A DNA stretch of 64,000 nt from assembly GCF_040049215.1 (NCBI RefSeq), contig NZ_JBDZDN010000001.1, positions 1,550,001 to 1,614,000 of the forward strand, in the 5' to 3' direction. The stretch comes from Mesorhizobium_K sp040049215 (lineage in GTDB: Bacteria > Pseudomonadota > Alphaproteobacteria > Rhizobiales > Rhizobiaceae). The notes beneath the pieces were generated by a model, which searched no databases, was not told the origin of the DNA, and saw nothing but the letters and a program-made list of their open reading frames with translations. The translations under genes and the position numbers were made by a program. Of the stretch, positions 25,501 to 35,560 are shown piece after piece (the stretch's first letter is position 1; every line of letters starts with the position of its first letter).

Positions 25501-26057
25501 ACCGCCGCGAATGCTTCGGCCAGACCAGGCTTTTCGGCGACCGCGCCGGTCAGCATCTCGCGGCGCGCCTCGGCGAACAGCAGCTCCTCCATCTGCGGGT
25601 CGAGCATCTCGAAATGCGCGGCGATGTTTGCTTCCAGCGGGAACTGGTGCAGCACGGACTCGCAGAAGGCGTGAATGGTCTGGATCTTCAGCCCGCCGGG
25701 CGTCTCCAGCGCCTCGGCGAAGAGCTTGCGCGCGCCGCGCAGCTTGTCCGCGCCGGGTTGCCGGCCTTCGAGCTCGGCGATGCGCGCGGACAGGTCTTCG
25801 TCGCCGAGCATCGCCCATTCCGACAGGCTGGAGAAGACGCGGTTCGACATGTTCGCGGCCGCGGCGCGCGTGTAGGTAAGGCAAAGGATCTTCGACGGAT
25901 CGGTGCCCTGGAGCAGCAGCCGGATGACGCGCTGCGACAGCACATGGGTCTTGCCGGAGCCAGCATTGGCCGACACCCAGACCGAATTGTCCGGATCGGA
26001 GGCGCGCGCCTGCCGATCCGCCGTGTCGCCCGGAACGGTGTAGTGCCGCTTGGTCAT
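22551..26057 (-). CDS. addA: Double-strand break repair helicase-nuclease AddA
   Basis: Helicase/nuclease subunit of AddAB, which processes DNA double-strand ends for RecA-dependent repair, the alphaproteobacterial counterpart of RecBCD. 1168 residues. UvrD-type helicase motifs: Walker A SANAGSGKTHVL (about 29-40), LCLTYTRAAAANM, ILLDEAQDTSPQQW (motif II), FAVGDEKQSIYSFQGA and MTVHAAKGLEAPVVFLVD. The C-terminal RecB-family nuclease motif LIVDYKTNRPAP lies near residue 1100. The start at 26057 overlaps the addB stop by four bases (ATGA); the longer open frame upstream is the wrong-frame shadow of addB. Confidence 0.96.
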   Translation of the reverse strand: MTKRHYTVPGDTADRQARASDPDNSVWVSANAGSGKTHVLSQRVIRLLLQGTDPSKILCLTYTRAAAANMSNRVFSSLSEWAMLGDEDLSARIAELEGRQPGADKLRGARKLFAEALETPGGLKIQTIHAFCESVLHQFPLEANIAAHFEMLDPQMEELLFAEARREMLTGAVAEKPGLAEAFAAVLERGGEFGLDLLLQEIVGKRDGLRGFIDALGGDTATYEELFEEFGFAPHETAETIADAAWPLPGFPAAVFDVFREAALVTNAKSVIKNMLPSLEAAFAERDPVRSLRKLAEGFLKADGEPYTAKAFTRALHGAIPDLAERYREAVETILTVSDRLALFRMLEGTRAALTIADWMIARYERLKAGRGFLDFNDLITRTVRLLARRDAGAWVQYKLDQGIDHILLDEAQDTSPQQWAVVRRLAEEFFAGMGARDNVRRTVFAVGDEKQSIYSFQGASPESFAETGAEFSRRVREANAGFEQVRLTLSFRSTNDVLHAVDKVFASDQARRGMTHDPDPVRHDAIRFDAPGYVEIWPSIGADTVEEPDDWTLAVDHAQAPSVQVAEAVAATIEHWLASGEVIEGTGKRLSPGDVMVLVRKRDRFVHALSRSLKEKRIDVAGADRLSLPAHIAVKDMIALGRFLLQPEDDLSLAALLRSPIFGLTEDMLFELAAGRPERQSLAERLRSRAPGDLFLAEIVAKLDAWASEAAYRPVLEFYSGVLGRDRVRQKMIARLGHEAGDILDEFLNFCLSEERAGLPGLEAFLATLESTGPEIKREMDQGRDEVRIMTVHAAKGLEAPVVFLVDGGTAPFSEQYLPRLMPFTMKSGSSGYLWRSTKEVANGFSRTAEARVRERADDEYRRLLYVGMTRAEDRLIVCGYHGKRARNPATWHAIVSQALVGIPGTEERVHPATGETVHRYRSKVLPPVPAKEQDAAASVAAPPLPASLFRPLPVEDDLPRPLSPSGASVLIEDEWEPVVSGRSPVLDGEAEPGFAVARGTAIHRLLQVLPGMPQTARAAAARRYLARAVPDWPESEREAAWAQVEAILGEAGFAPLFSPGSRAEVAIMGEIELRGRPRLVSGKIDRLAVTAEDVLIVDYKTNRPAPATLTEVPPAYVLQLALYRALLRPLYPGREIGAVLLFTEAPRLIALPAAALDGALARLTGA

Positions 26058-29000
26058 TCGTCGCTCTCGCCGGGACCGCCCGCCGACCATTCGAGAACGC
26101 GCGCCAGGTGATCGTATTCGCCGTCGACCTCCGCCTCGCGGAACGGCAAGGCCCGCGACAGATAGCCGGTCTGCGGATCGCGATAATGCAGCAGCAGCTT
26201 CTCCAGCCGCGCCCAGGCCTCCTCGGACAGGTCGGCGGCGCTCTTGATCTTGCGGTCGTGCTCCAGAATTGATTCGTGCAGGACCTCTCCGTTCGCCTTG
26301 AGTCTGACGAAGGCGAGGTCGGCGGGCTGGAGCGGCCCGACGTCGGCGAAGGCGCCGCGCCGCAAGAGCGCGCCCTCCAGCGCAAGCTGCGGCGCAAGAA
26401 GCGTGTGCGCCTGGCCCTTCGACGGCGACGAGCCTGTCTTGTAGTCGAGTATGTCGGCCATGCCCGCCGGCAGCACGTCGATGCGGTCGGCATAGCCCGA
26501 CAGCGTCACCTCGGAGGCGCCGACGACCGTCTTCGACGCCCGCGCCTCCGGCGCGCGGAAGGCGACGCCCTCCACGCGGGCGCGCTCCCATGCGATGATT
26601 TCGCCGGCCAGAAGCCGGAAGCGCGGCCACCAGACGGCCTCCACGTCGGCGGGAAGGGCGGCCTCGGCAAAACATTCCCGCCCCGTGGCGATCAGCATGC
26701 CGATCGCGGCCGCGTCGCGCGGATCGATGCCGGACGTGGAGAAGCGGTGCAGTATGGCATGGAACAGCGTGCCGCGTTCGGCCGCACCCGGATCGCGCAG
26801 CAGCGGATCGAGTTCCCTGAGCTTGAGGATACGCCGCGCATAGACCGCATAGGGGTCGCGCCGGAGCGTCTCGATCTCGGTCACCGAGAAATGCTCGGGA
26901 CGGACCGAAACCGGCGGTTTCGGCCGCGGCCGCGCCGCGAATTTCGCCGGCGGCCCGGCATCCAGCTCGCCGGCCCAGGCCAGCAGCCGGCGGCCGCGCT
27001 CCTGCATCGCGCCGGTCGCTTCCTTGCCGGCGAATGTCGTCAGCCGCTGCAGCCAGCGCGACGGCACGGCCGGCGCTTCGCCCGCGCGGGCCGAGCGGGT
27101 GAGCACGACGCGCCTGGCGCCCAGCGCCATGACGAAATCATGCGCGGCCTGGCCGATCCGGCGCTCCGGCGGCTCGAGGTCGAGCCCCGACTTCATCAGC
27201 CGCGACATGAAGCGGTCGGCGTCGGCGCGGCGCGGCCAGCTACCCTCGTTCAGGCCGCCGACGACCAGCGTATCGACGCTCATCAGCCGCGCCTCCAGCG
27301 CGCCCCAGATGGCGATGCGGCGCTCCGAACCCCGCGAGGGCTTGACCATTTCCGGCCCGATCAGCGCGGCCATCACTTCCGGCCACTCGCCGGGCTGGAA
27401 GTCGAAGGCGGCGGTCGCCCCGGCCAGGCCGCGCAGGAACTCGGCGAGCTTTTCGCCGGCGTCCCCCGCATAGAGCTCGGCGAGGCTGCCCTTGGCGTCA
27501 CGGCCAAGCGCCTCGAAGGCGAGTACGGTCGCCTCCACCATCTCGGCAAGGGAGATGCTCGGGCCTCCCCTTGAGCCGGCTAACGGCTCCAATGCGGTTG
27601 CCAGCAGCTTGAGGACCGCTCGCGCCGCGCCGATCCGGCTCTCGCCGATGCGGGCGAACCAGAACGGCTTGCGGCTGTCGCCGGCAAGGCCGGTCAGCCG
27701 CTCCTCGAACAGTGCGCCCAGGGCGGTGATGTCCGGCCTGCCGGTGCCGCCTCGCAGCGCGACCAGCTCTATCGTCTCGACCGCATGGCGCACGCCAGCG
27801 CGTTCCATGCCGAGCGTCAGCAGCGGATGTTTGAGCAACGCCAGCACCGGCACCGGGTCGCCGGGCCGGAACACCGCCTCGACGAGCAGCCTGAGCAGCC
27901 CGGCCGGCGGCGTGTTCGCCAAGGGCGTGCCGCCGGAATCGTCGGCGCGCACGCCGAAGCGCTGAAGTTCGGCCGCGACGCGGCGCGCCAGCTCGCGGTC
28001 GCCGGTGACCAGCGCCGCCTTGCCGCCGGTCTCGTCCACCGCCTGCTTCAGAGCAATGGCGATGGCCGCCGCCTCGTCGCGCTCGCGCGGCGCCTCGACC
28101 ACCGTCACGCCGGCGAGCGCCGCTTCGATGTCGGCCGCGCCGAATCCGGTCCGGCGGCCGGCCCATGCGTCCGTGGTTTCGGCGGGGCGCAGGGCTTCCG
28201 ACACCAGCCTGGCGCGCTGCCCGGCCGCTTCGCCCGGCACGCCGATCTCCTCGACGTCGGCCCTGGCGACGCCGATCTTGCCGAGCAGCTTGGCCAGCCC
28301 GTATTGCGGATGGCCGAGCACCGCCGGTTTCGGCACCGGTCCGGTCAGCACCTTCCAGGACGGCTCGTCCATTTCCTTGTCCAGCCCCGGCAGCACGACC
28401 GCGCCGCCTGGCAGGCGCGCGATCACGGCCAGCAGTTCCGCCGTCGCGGGAATAGAACCGGTCGAACCCGCCGCGATCACCGGCCCGGCTGGCGGATTGT
28501 CCCGCAGCCGTTCGGCCTCCAGCCTTATCAGCGCGCTGCGATGCACCGCCGGATTGGACTGGCCGCGTCCGGCAAGGAAATCCGGCCAGTGCAGCGTGAC
28601 GATCGACAGGAAATCGAGGGTCACCTGCCACCAGCCCGACAGGTTCTCCGGCGCGAGCGCCGCCAGCCGCGTCCAGTCCGAGCCTTCGGTCTCGATCTCG
28701 TCCATCAGCGCGGAAAGATCGCGCGCCAGCCAGATGGCGTCGGCCGCCGAAGCCGGCACCACCATCTCCTCCTCGAACAGAGCCGCAACATGCGCCGGCA
28801 GCCGCTTCTTCCAGGCGCGGACCAGCGGCGCAAGATGGAGCAGGCGGTCGACTGCGCCGATCTGCGGCGCGAGGTCGAGCGCGCCGGCTCCCTCCTCGCC
28901 GAAAGCCGCCTCGTCCTCGTCGAACTCGCCGAGCGGCCTCACCGTAGGCAGGATCGCCGAGCCGCCGGCCGACTTCGCCACGAAGACCGCGCGCAGCTCT

Positions 29001-29170
29001 CTCGCGGCGCGCCTGGTCGGCACGTAGATCGTGGCGCCCGCCAGCTTCAGCGGATCGCGGTCGTACCGGAAACCCGGCACCAGCCTGCCTGACAGGAACG
29101 CGTCGGCGAGCGTCGGGAGGAACGCCGCGCCCGGCGGGATGGAGAAGGCGCGCGGGGGCACCCCGCTCAT
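26054..29170 (-). CDS. addB: Double-strand break repair protein AddB
   Basis: Partner of AddA in the AddAB helicase-nuclease. 1038 residues. The N terminus has a degenerate helicase domain (YVPTRRAARELRAVF; ALVTGDRELARRVAAEL), and a RecB-type nuclease domain near the C terminus carries ILDYKTGSSPSKGQ (about residue 908) and HAILHRFSTSGIDPRD. Alphaproteobacterial AddB lacks a canonical Walker A, as here. It overlaps murU upstream and addA downstream by four bases each, so AddA and AddB should be made in step. Confidence 0.93.
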   Translation of the reverse strand: MSGVPPRAFSIPPGAAFLPTLADAFLSGRLVPGFRYDRDPLKLAGATIYVPTRRAARELRAVFVAKSAGGSAILPTVRPLGEFDEDEAAFGEEGAGALDLAPQIGAVDRLLHLAPLVRAWKKRLPAHVAALFEEEMVVPASAADAIWLARDLSALMDEIETEGSDWTRLAALAPENLSGWWQVTLDFLSIVTLHWPDFLAGRGQSNPAVHRSALIRLEAERLRDNPPAGPVIAAGSTGSIPATAELLAVIARLPGGAVVLPGLDKEMDEPSWKVLTGPVPKPAVLGHPQYGLAKLLGKIGVARADVEEIGVPGEAAGQRARLVSEALRPAETTDAWAGRRTGFGAADIEAALAGVTVVEAPRERDEAAAIAIALKQAVDETGGKAALVTGDRELARRVAAELQRFGVRADDSGGTPLANTPPAGLLRLLVEAVFRPGDPVPVLALLKHPLLTLGMERAGVRHAVETIELVALRGGTGRPDITALGALFEERLTGLAGDSRKPFWFARIGESRIGAARAVLKLLATALEPLAGSRGGPSISLAEMVEATVLAFEALGRDAKGSLAELYAGDAGEKLAEFLRGLAGATAAFDFQPGEWPEVMAALIGPEMVKPSRGSERRIAIWGALEARLMSVDTLVVGGLNEGSWPRRADADRFMSRLMKSGLDLEPPERRIGQAAHDFVMALGARRVVLTRSARAGEAPAVPSRWLQRLTTFAGKEATGAMQERGRRLLAWAGELDAGPPAKFAARPRPKPPVSVRPEHFSVTEIETLRRDPYAVYARRILKLRELDPLLRDPGAAERGTLFHAILHRFSTSGIDPRDAAAIGMLIATGRECFAEAALPADVEAVWWPRFRLLAGEIIAWERARVEGVAFRAPEARASKTVVGASEVTLSGYADRIDVLPAGMADILDYKTGSSPSKGQAHTLLAPQLALEGALLRRGAFADVGPLQPADLAFVRLKANGEVLHESILEHDRKIKSAADLSEEAWARLEKLLLHYRDPQTGYLSRALPFREAEVDGEYDHLARVLEWSAGGPGESDE

Positions 29171-29895
29171 GACACTCCGGCGAGCGCCCGACCGACCGCT
29201 GCTTCGGCGAGCGGGATCGCCTCCGGCGTGCCGACGGTGATCCAGCTTCCCTGCATCTTCAGGCCGAACAGGCGGCCCTTGGCGATCCCCTCGTCGAAAT
29301 AGCGGTTGAGCGAAAGCGGCCCTTCGGGCGCACCGGCAAAGATCGCGGGGTTGACGATCGCCGCGCCCGCATAGATGAGGCCGGCCGGATCGTTGTGCGC
29401 ACGCCTGAGCACGCCGCCGGCGCCGACCAGAAAGTCGGTGCCGCCGGTATGCCCGGTCGCGGAATCGAAATCTGCCAGCATGAGAAGAATATCCATTTTC
29501 GCGGCATCCCAGGCAAGGGCTAGGCGAATGAGGTTCGGCTCATCCCGGTCGATCCAGAACGTGTCGGCGTTGAGGATGTAGAACGGCTCACGGCCGAGCT
29601 TCGGCAGCGCCTTGACGATGCCGCCCGCCGAATCCAGCAGGCCGGCCCGCTCGTCGGAGATCACGACCTTCGGTGCCTGGCGTGAGGCGACATGGGCGAC
29701 GATCTGCTCGGGAAAATGATGCACATTGACGACGGCCTTCTCGACACCGGCGGCGGCGAGCGCGTCGAGGCCGCGATCGAGCAATGCGCGGCCGGCCACC
29801 TTCACCAGCGGCTTCGGTATCGTGTCGGTAATCGGCCGCATACGCAGGCCGCGGCCCCCAGCCAGCACCATCGCGACCTTCGGCATCGCACTCAT
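29167..29895 (-). CDS. murU: N-acetylmuramate-1-phosphate uridylyltransferase, MurU-like
   Basis: Nucleotidyltransferase of 242 residues that converts MurNAc-1-phosphate to UDP-MurNAc in the recycling route bypassing de novo synthesis (and giving intrinsic fosfomycin tolerance in pseudomonads). The nucleotide-binding signature is AMVLAGGRGLRMRPITD with the KPLV motif, and FYILNADTFW holds the metal-binding aspartate. It overlaps the TsaE-AmgK fusion, which supplies the matching sugar kinase, by four bases. That pairing supports MurU rather than a generic sugar-phosphate nucleotidyltransferase. An internal ATG four codons in is an alternative start. Confidence 0.88.
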   Translation of the reverse strand: MSAMPKVAMVLAGGRGLRMRPITDTIPKPLVKVAGRALLDRGLDALAAAGVEKAVVNVHHFPEQIVAHVASRQAPKVVISDERAGLLDSAGGIVKALPKLGREPFYILNADTFWIDRDEPNLIRLALAWDAAKMDILLMLADFDSATGHTGGTDFLVGAGGVLRRAHNDPAGLIYAGAAIVNPAIFAGAPEGPLSLNRYFDEGIAKGRLFGLKMQGSWITVGTPEAIPLAEAAVGRALAGVS

Positions 29896-31412
29896 GCAGT
29901 TCCCCCGATCAGTCCGTTGCGCCTGTAGAAGTCGCGCAGCTCAGCCAGCGCCGGATGCGCCAGCGCCCGCTCCAGATAGTTCCTGATGCGCGGCAGGTGT
30001 TTTAGATAGGCCGGCTTGCCGTCGCGCTCGTTCAGCCGCACGAAAATGCCGAGGATTTTCGAGTTCCGCTGCGCAGCCATGATGGCATAAGCCTCGGCGA
30101 AGCTGCTCTCGTCAAATCCGCCGTGTTCGCGCCGCGCCGCGACATAGGCGTCGACCGCCGTCTTTTCGATCTCCGGCGGCACGCTCACGCGAGCATCCAT
30201 GGCGAGCGAAGCGACGTCGTAGGCCGAAGGGCCGATCAGCGCGTCCTGGAAATCGACGACGCCGAGCCGGTCGTGTCCTTTCCTGTCGGCGCGCCAGATG
30301 ATGTTGGGCGAATGGAAGTCCCGGAGCACCAGGCTTTTTTCGGCGCGGTCCAGCCGGTCGATGGCGGCGTTCCATGCCGCGCGGAACCCGGCGCGCAACG
30401 CCTCACCGGCAGGCCGCGCCGTGGCATAGGGCACATACCAGTCGACCAGCAGTTCGGCCTCGATCAGCATGGCGTCGCGGTCAAAGGGCGGCACGTCGTG
30501 GAAGAAGCCCGGCGCGGCCTCCAGCCGCGAAGGCCATTGGCGCGCGTGGATCGCCGCCAGAAGTTGCGCCGCCGCGGCGCAACGCTCCGCGACCGGTCGG
30601 CCTTCCGCGTCTAGGAAACCTTCCGAACCAAGATGGCTGATCAGCAGAAAGCCCCGGTCGAGATCATCAGCGAAAATTTCCGGCACCGACACACCGGCTC
30701 CGGCAAGCGCGCGGCCGATCGCCACGAAGGCTGTGACCGACTGGGCGGTGTGCGCGATCTCAGCATAGGGCTTGCCGTCACGCACCGGTGGCCCGAGCAC
30801 CAGCCGCGGCGAGTTCATCAACACGCGCGTCTCTTCTCCGGCCATCGTCACGGTCTCATAGGATCGCGCAGAAGCATCGCCGGTGAAATATCTTCGCGTC
30901 GCCTCGCCCCGACCGGCCCCCGTCAGAAAGTCGCGCATCGCGAGCGACCGGGCTATGCGCTCATACGCCTGGCCGGAGCCGGCGATCCTGGCCAGCCGCC
31001 CCTCGCCGTCATGGGTCAGTTCCACCGCGACCACGTCTTCCGGCAGCCGGTCGCCGGCGCGCTCCGGCCATTCGATGAGCGCAGCGCCCGATGCCAGCAT
31101 TTCGTCCAGCCCCAGCTCGTCGAGCTCGGACGGCGAGCCCAGCCTGTAGAGGTCGAAATGATGCAGCGGCACGCGCGTCTCGTAGGACTGCACCAGCGTG
31201 AAGGTCGGGCTCGGCACCTCGAGGCTCACGTCGTCCGCCATGGCGCGGATGACGCCTCGCGCCAGCGTCGTCTTGCCCGCCCCGAGATCGCCCACAAGCG
31301 CGATCGCGTCGCCGGTACGCAGCGCCATGGCGATGTCCTCGCCGAGCCGCGCCGTCGCCCGTTCGTCCGGCAGACGGCGCTCGAGCACTTTCTTGCCCGT
31401 CGCAGCCGTCAT
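29892..31412 (-). CDS. Bifunctional TsaE (t6A ATPase) / AmgK-like sugar kinase fusion
   Basis: 506 residues in two domains. Residues about 1-150 are TsaE, the ATPase of the tRNA t6A-modification complex, with Walker A GDLGAGKTTLARGV (about 41-54) and FTLVQSYETRVPLHHFDLYR. Residues about 165-506 are an aminoglycoside-phosphotransferase-fold kinase like AmgK, which phosphorylates MurNAc/GlcNAc at the anomeric position; the catalytic loop is LRDFHSPNIIW near residue 364, followed by GVVDFQDALIGP. The fusion is known in alphaproteobacteria and is not a frameshift. Four-base overlaps join it to divL upstream and murU downstream. Confidence 0.92.
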   Translation of the reverse strand: MTAATGKKVLERRLPDERATARLGEDIAMALRTGDAIALVGDLGAGKTTLARGVIRAMADDVSLEVPSPTFTLVQSYETRVPLHHFDLYRLGSPSELDELGLDEMLASGAALIEWPERAGDRLPEDVVAVELTHDGEGRLARIAGSGQAYERIARSLAMRDFLTGAGRGEATRRYFTGDASARSYETVTMAGEETRVLMNSPRLVLGPPVRDGKPYAEIAHTAQSVTAFVAIGRALAGAGVSVPEIFADDLDRGFLLISHLGSEGFLDAEGRPVAERCAAAAQLLAAIHARQWPSRLEAAPGFFHDVPPFDRDAMLIEAELLVDWYVPYATARPAGEALRAGFRAAWNAAIDRLDRAEKSLVLRDFHSPNIIWRADRKGHDRLGVVDFQDALIGPSAYDVASLAMDARVSVPPEIEKTAVDAYVAARREHGGFDESSFAEAYAIMAAQRNSKILGIFVRLNERDGKPAYLKHLPRIRNYLERALAHPALAELRDFYRRNGLIGGTA

Positions 31413-33967
31413 TCAGCCGCGTCGCGCATGCCGGCGGGAACGATCGGGAACAGGCAGATGACGGTCGTGCCCTGGTCCGGCGCCGTCTCGATGCGCACGC
31501 TGCCGCCATGCAGCTCGACGAAGCTCTTCACGATCGACAGGCCGAGGCCCGCGCCCCTGCGTCGGCCTCCATTGCTGCGCGGCTCGAAGCGGCGGAACAC
31601 GGTGTCGAGGATTTCGGGCGGCATGCCGGGTCCGTCGTCATGCACGGAGAATTCGGTGCCGATCTCCAGCTTGCGGCAGGCAAGCCTGATCGTGCTGCCG
31701 TCGGGCGCGTAGTTCACCGCGTTGGTCAGCAGATTGTAGAGAATCTGGCGGATGCGGATCTCGTCGCCATGGATGAATTCCGGCGCGAATGCGGTCTCCA
31801 CCTTCAGGCTGATCGAGTGCTCCTGCAGGCGGTCGGCGATCAGCTCGCCCGCGGCCGCGATCGTCTTCTTCACCTCGACCTCGGCGATATCGAGCTCCAT
31901 GATGCCCGCATCCACGGTGGCGAGGTCGAGTATGTCGTTGACGATGGTGAGCAGCACCGACGACGACGAACCTATGTGCTCGACATATTCGCGCTGGCGC
32001 GGCTGCAGCGGCCCGGTCGTGGGCAACGACAGCAGCTCGGTGAAGCCGATGATGTTGGTCAGCGGCGAGCGCAACTCGTAGGACACGTGCTGCACGAAGT
32101 CGTTCTTGAGCTGGTCGGCCTTCTGCAGGGCGTCGTTCTTCTCCTTCAGCGCCCGCTCGATGTTCACGCGGTCGGTCACGTCCACGAAGGTGATCATCAC
32201 CTGGCCGTTGGGCAGGTGGATGACGCCGTAGCGCAGCACGGTGCCGTCGGCGAGCTCGGTCTGGCCGTGGCGGTCGCGGCGTTCCTCGTCGAAGCCGGTG
32301 ACCGAAGCGACGAAATCGGCCCATGGGCTGTCCTTCGCCAGCGCCTCGCAATGCGTCCTGATGTCGGAGATGTGGGTCTTCTGCGCGACGACGTCCTCCG
32401 GCAGCCGCCACAGCGCGTCGAAGGCGGGATTGGACAGGCGGATGCGGCCGTCCGGCCCGAACACGGCGACGCCTTCGGCCAGATTGTCGAGCGTCTCGCC
32501 CTGGACACGCACCGCCGTCGCGTAGCGGCTTTCGAGGTCCATCTTCTCGGTCAGGTTCTCGAATACCCAGGTCACGCCGCCCTTGGGCTGCGGGTTGGCG
32601 ACCACGCGGATGGTGCGGCCGTCCGGCAGATGCCACCAGTGCACGGCCGAATCGACCGAGCGGTACGCCGAAAGCAGGTTCTCCTTCCAGCGCCGCCATT
32701 CCGGCTGCTCGGCGATCTTGCCCTCGCTGCGCAGCCTGTCGATCAGGAGCGCGTTGTCCGGCGCGCTGGCGAGGAAGCCGTGGTCGAACTCCCACAGCTT
32801 CTGGAACGCCTGGTTGAAGAAGCGCAGCTTCTCATGCTCGTCGAAGATCGCCACTGCCGTGGTGAGCTGGTCGAGCGTGTCGGCATGGCTGCGCACCATG
32901 CGCTCGTATTCGGCGCGGATCGCCTCGATCTCGCTCTTGTCGACGGCGATGCCGGCGGAACCGTCCGCACCCGCAAAATCCGTCACCGCGAACAGCCGGC
33001 GGTCGCCGGCGATCACGGTCGAGAGCGGCTGATCGAAGACCGGGCTGGCGCCATGCTGCCTGTCGATGGCCTCGCGCGCCTGCGTGCCCAAGAGTTCCTT
33101 GCCCTCGCGAACGGCGGCTTCGGCGTCGACCGCCTCGGTGGCGACGGCATAGGCGCGGTTCACCCATTTCAGCTGGCCGTCCTTCGTCCTGATCCAGAAC
33201 GGCATGTTCAGCGCGTCGATCAGGCCGAGCATCGTTTCGTGTGCGGCGGCAAGCCGCTGGTTGTCGAGCTTCAGCCGCGCCTGCATGCGCTGGCTCTCCG
33301 ACAGCGACAGGAATCGTACGATGACATGAGCCGGCGTCTTGCGCCCCTGGATTTCGAGCGGCGCGCCGTTCTGCGCCTCGATCACGAGGTCGAAGGCGAC
33401 GCCTCTTTCGCGCAGCCCCGCGACGGCGTTCTCGAGCGCGGCGGCCGAGCGCGGCATCAGCCAGCGGCCGAAGGCCAGGAACGAGGCGCGCTCGTCCGGC
33501 GCGCCGCTTTCGGCCGGCAGCGTGCCGAGCAGTTCCGGCTTCTTCCTGTCATCGTTCCAGACGATCAGGCGCTGGTCGCGCAGGTTGAGCAAGGCTTCCG
33601 AGCGGCGGATCGCGGCGTTTAGGTCGGCGACCCTGGCGCGCAGTTCGACGTTTTCGGCGGCCGTGCGCGCTCGCTCGCGGATCATCACGATAGCCGACAG
33701 CAATGCCGCGCCCATCACGCCGACCAGCATGGAGACCTGCATCACCTCGACGGTGCCGAAGGAGAAGAGGGAGCCCGCCAGGCCGCCCTGCGCATGGGCG
33801 AGATCGGAAACTAGCAGGGATGACGCGGCGGATGCGCGGATCAGCAACCTCGGCGGCGAGCCCGCCAGCGGAAAGCGCAGGCCGATGCCGCCCGCCGCGG
33901 CAGTTCCGGAATCCCTGTTCCGGCCGGAATCGGCCTTTCCCGCCTGAAGCGGGGCTTCCCCCGGCAT
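31409..33967 (-). CDS. divL: DivL-like sensor kinase with tyrosine in place of the H-box histidine
   Basis: 852 residues. A membrane segment at about 70-95 is followed by a coiled-coil, several PAS domains (about 200-560), the dimerisation domain and a HATPase domain with N-box ILYNLLTNAVNY and G-boxes DDGPGMPPE and GAGLGLSIVKSF. The H-box reads FVQHVSYELRSPLT, with Tyr630 (codon TAC at 32078-32080) where kinases have His. This is the hallmark of DivL, which in Caulobacter regulates CckA according to DivK state and so controls CtrA. ATG 33967 has GAGAGGAA about seven bases upstream; TTG 33997 is the alternative. It heads the chain of overlapping genes to addA. Confidence 0.87.
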   Translation of the reverse strand: MPGEAPLQAGKADSGRNRDSGTAAAGGIGLRFPLAGSPPRLLIRASAASSLLVSDLAHAQGGLAGSLFSFGTVEVMQVSMLVGVMGAALLSAIVMIRERARTAAENVELRARVADLNAAIRRSEALLNLRDQRLIVWNDDRKKPELLGTLPAESGAPDERASFLAFGRWLMPRSAAALENAVAGLRERGVAFDLVIEAQNGAPLEIQGRKTPAHVIVRFLSLSESQRMQARLKLDNQRLAAAHETMLGLIDALNMPFWIRTKDGQLKWVNRAYAVATEAVDAEAAVREGKELLGTQAREAIDRQHGASPVFDQPLSTVIAGDRRLFAVTDFAGADGSAGIAVDKSEIEAIRAEYERMVRSHADTLDQLTTAVAIFDEHEKLRFFNQAFQKLWEFDHGFLASAPDNALLIDRLRSEGKIAEQPEWRRWKENLLSAYRSVDSAVHWWHLPDGRTIRVVANPQPKGGVTWVFENLTEKMDLESRYATAVRVQGETLDNLAEGVAVFGPDGRIRLSNPAFDALWRLPEDVVAQKTHISDIRTHCEALAKDSPWADFVASVTGFDEERRDRHGQTELADGTVLRYGVIHLPNGQVMITFVDVTDRVNIERALKEKNDALQKADQLKNDFVQHVSYELRSPLTNIIGFTELLSLPTTGPLQPRQREYVEHIGSSSSVLLTIVNDILDLATVDAGIMELDIAEVEVKKTIAAAGELIADRLQEHSISLKVETAFAPEFIHGDEIRIRQILYNLLTNAVNYAPDGSTIRLACRKLEIGTEFSVHDDGPGMPPEILDTVFRRFEPRSNGGRRRGAGLGLSIVKSFVELHGGSVRIETAPDQGTTVICLFPIVPAGMRDAAE

Positions 33968-34100
33968 GTCTTGTTCCTCTCCGCCGCCTGACTGCAAGAC
34001 CGCCCTGACGAGGGCGCCTCCACCGTTCCCCGGAACCGGTGGCGTCGCGAATCACCAACCATAACCCTTGCGCGAATCGGCGTGAAGAAGGCTGCCGCCC

Positions 34101-34135
34101 AAAAATGAAACCGGGCGAAAAGTCAATCGCCCGGT
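34101..34135 (-). terminator. Rho-independent terminator after ahcY
   Basis: On the minus strand ACCGGGCGA (34135-34127) and TCGCCCGGT (34118-34110) pair over nine bases with an 8-base loop, followed by TTCATTTTT. It ends the ahcY transcript before divL. Confidence 0.87.
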
Positions 34136-34165
34136 ATCAATATCTTGTAGCTGGAGACGCTAATC

Positions 34166-35560
<1,395 letters not shown>

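Noticed and set aside
23676..26111. 811-codon plus-strand open frame opposite addA
   Set aside because: addA shows all helicase and nuclease motifs on the minus strand; the antisense translation has no recognisable fold.
29892..31412. TsaE and kinase halves as a sequencing or frameshift artefact
   Set aside because: The two-domain protein is continuous with a normal linker, and this fusion is known in alphaproteobacteria.
31508..33622. 704-codon plus-strand open frame opposite divL
   Set aside because: Antisense shadow of a kinase with conserved PAS, H-box region and HATPase motifs.
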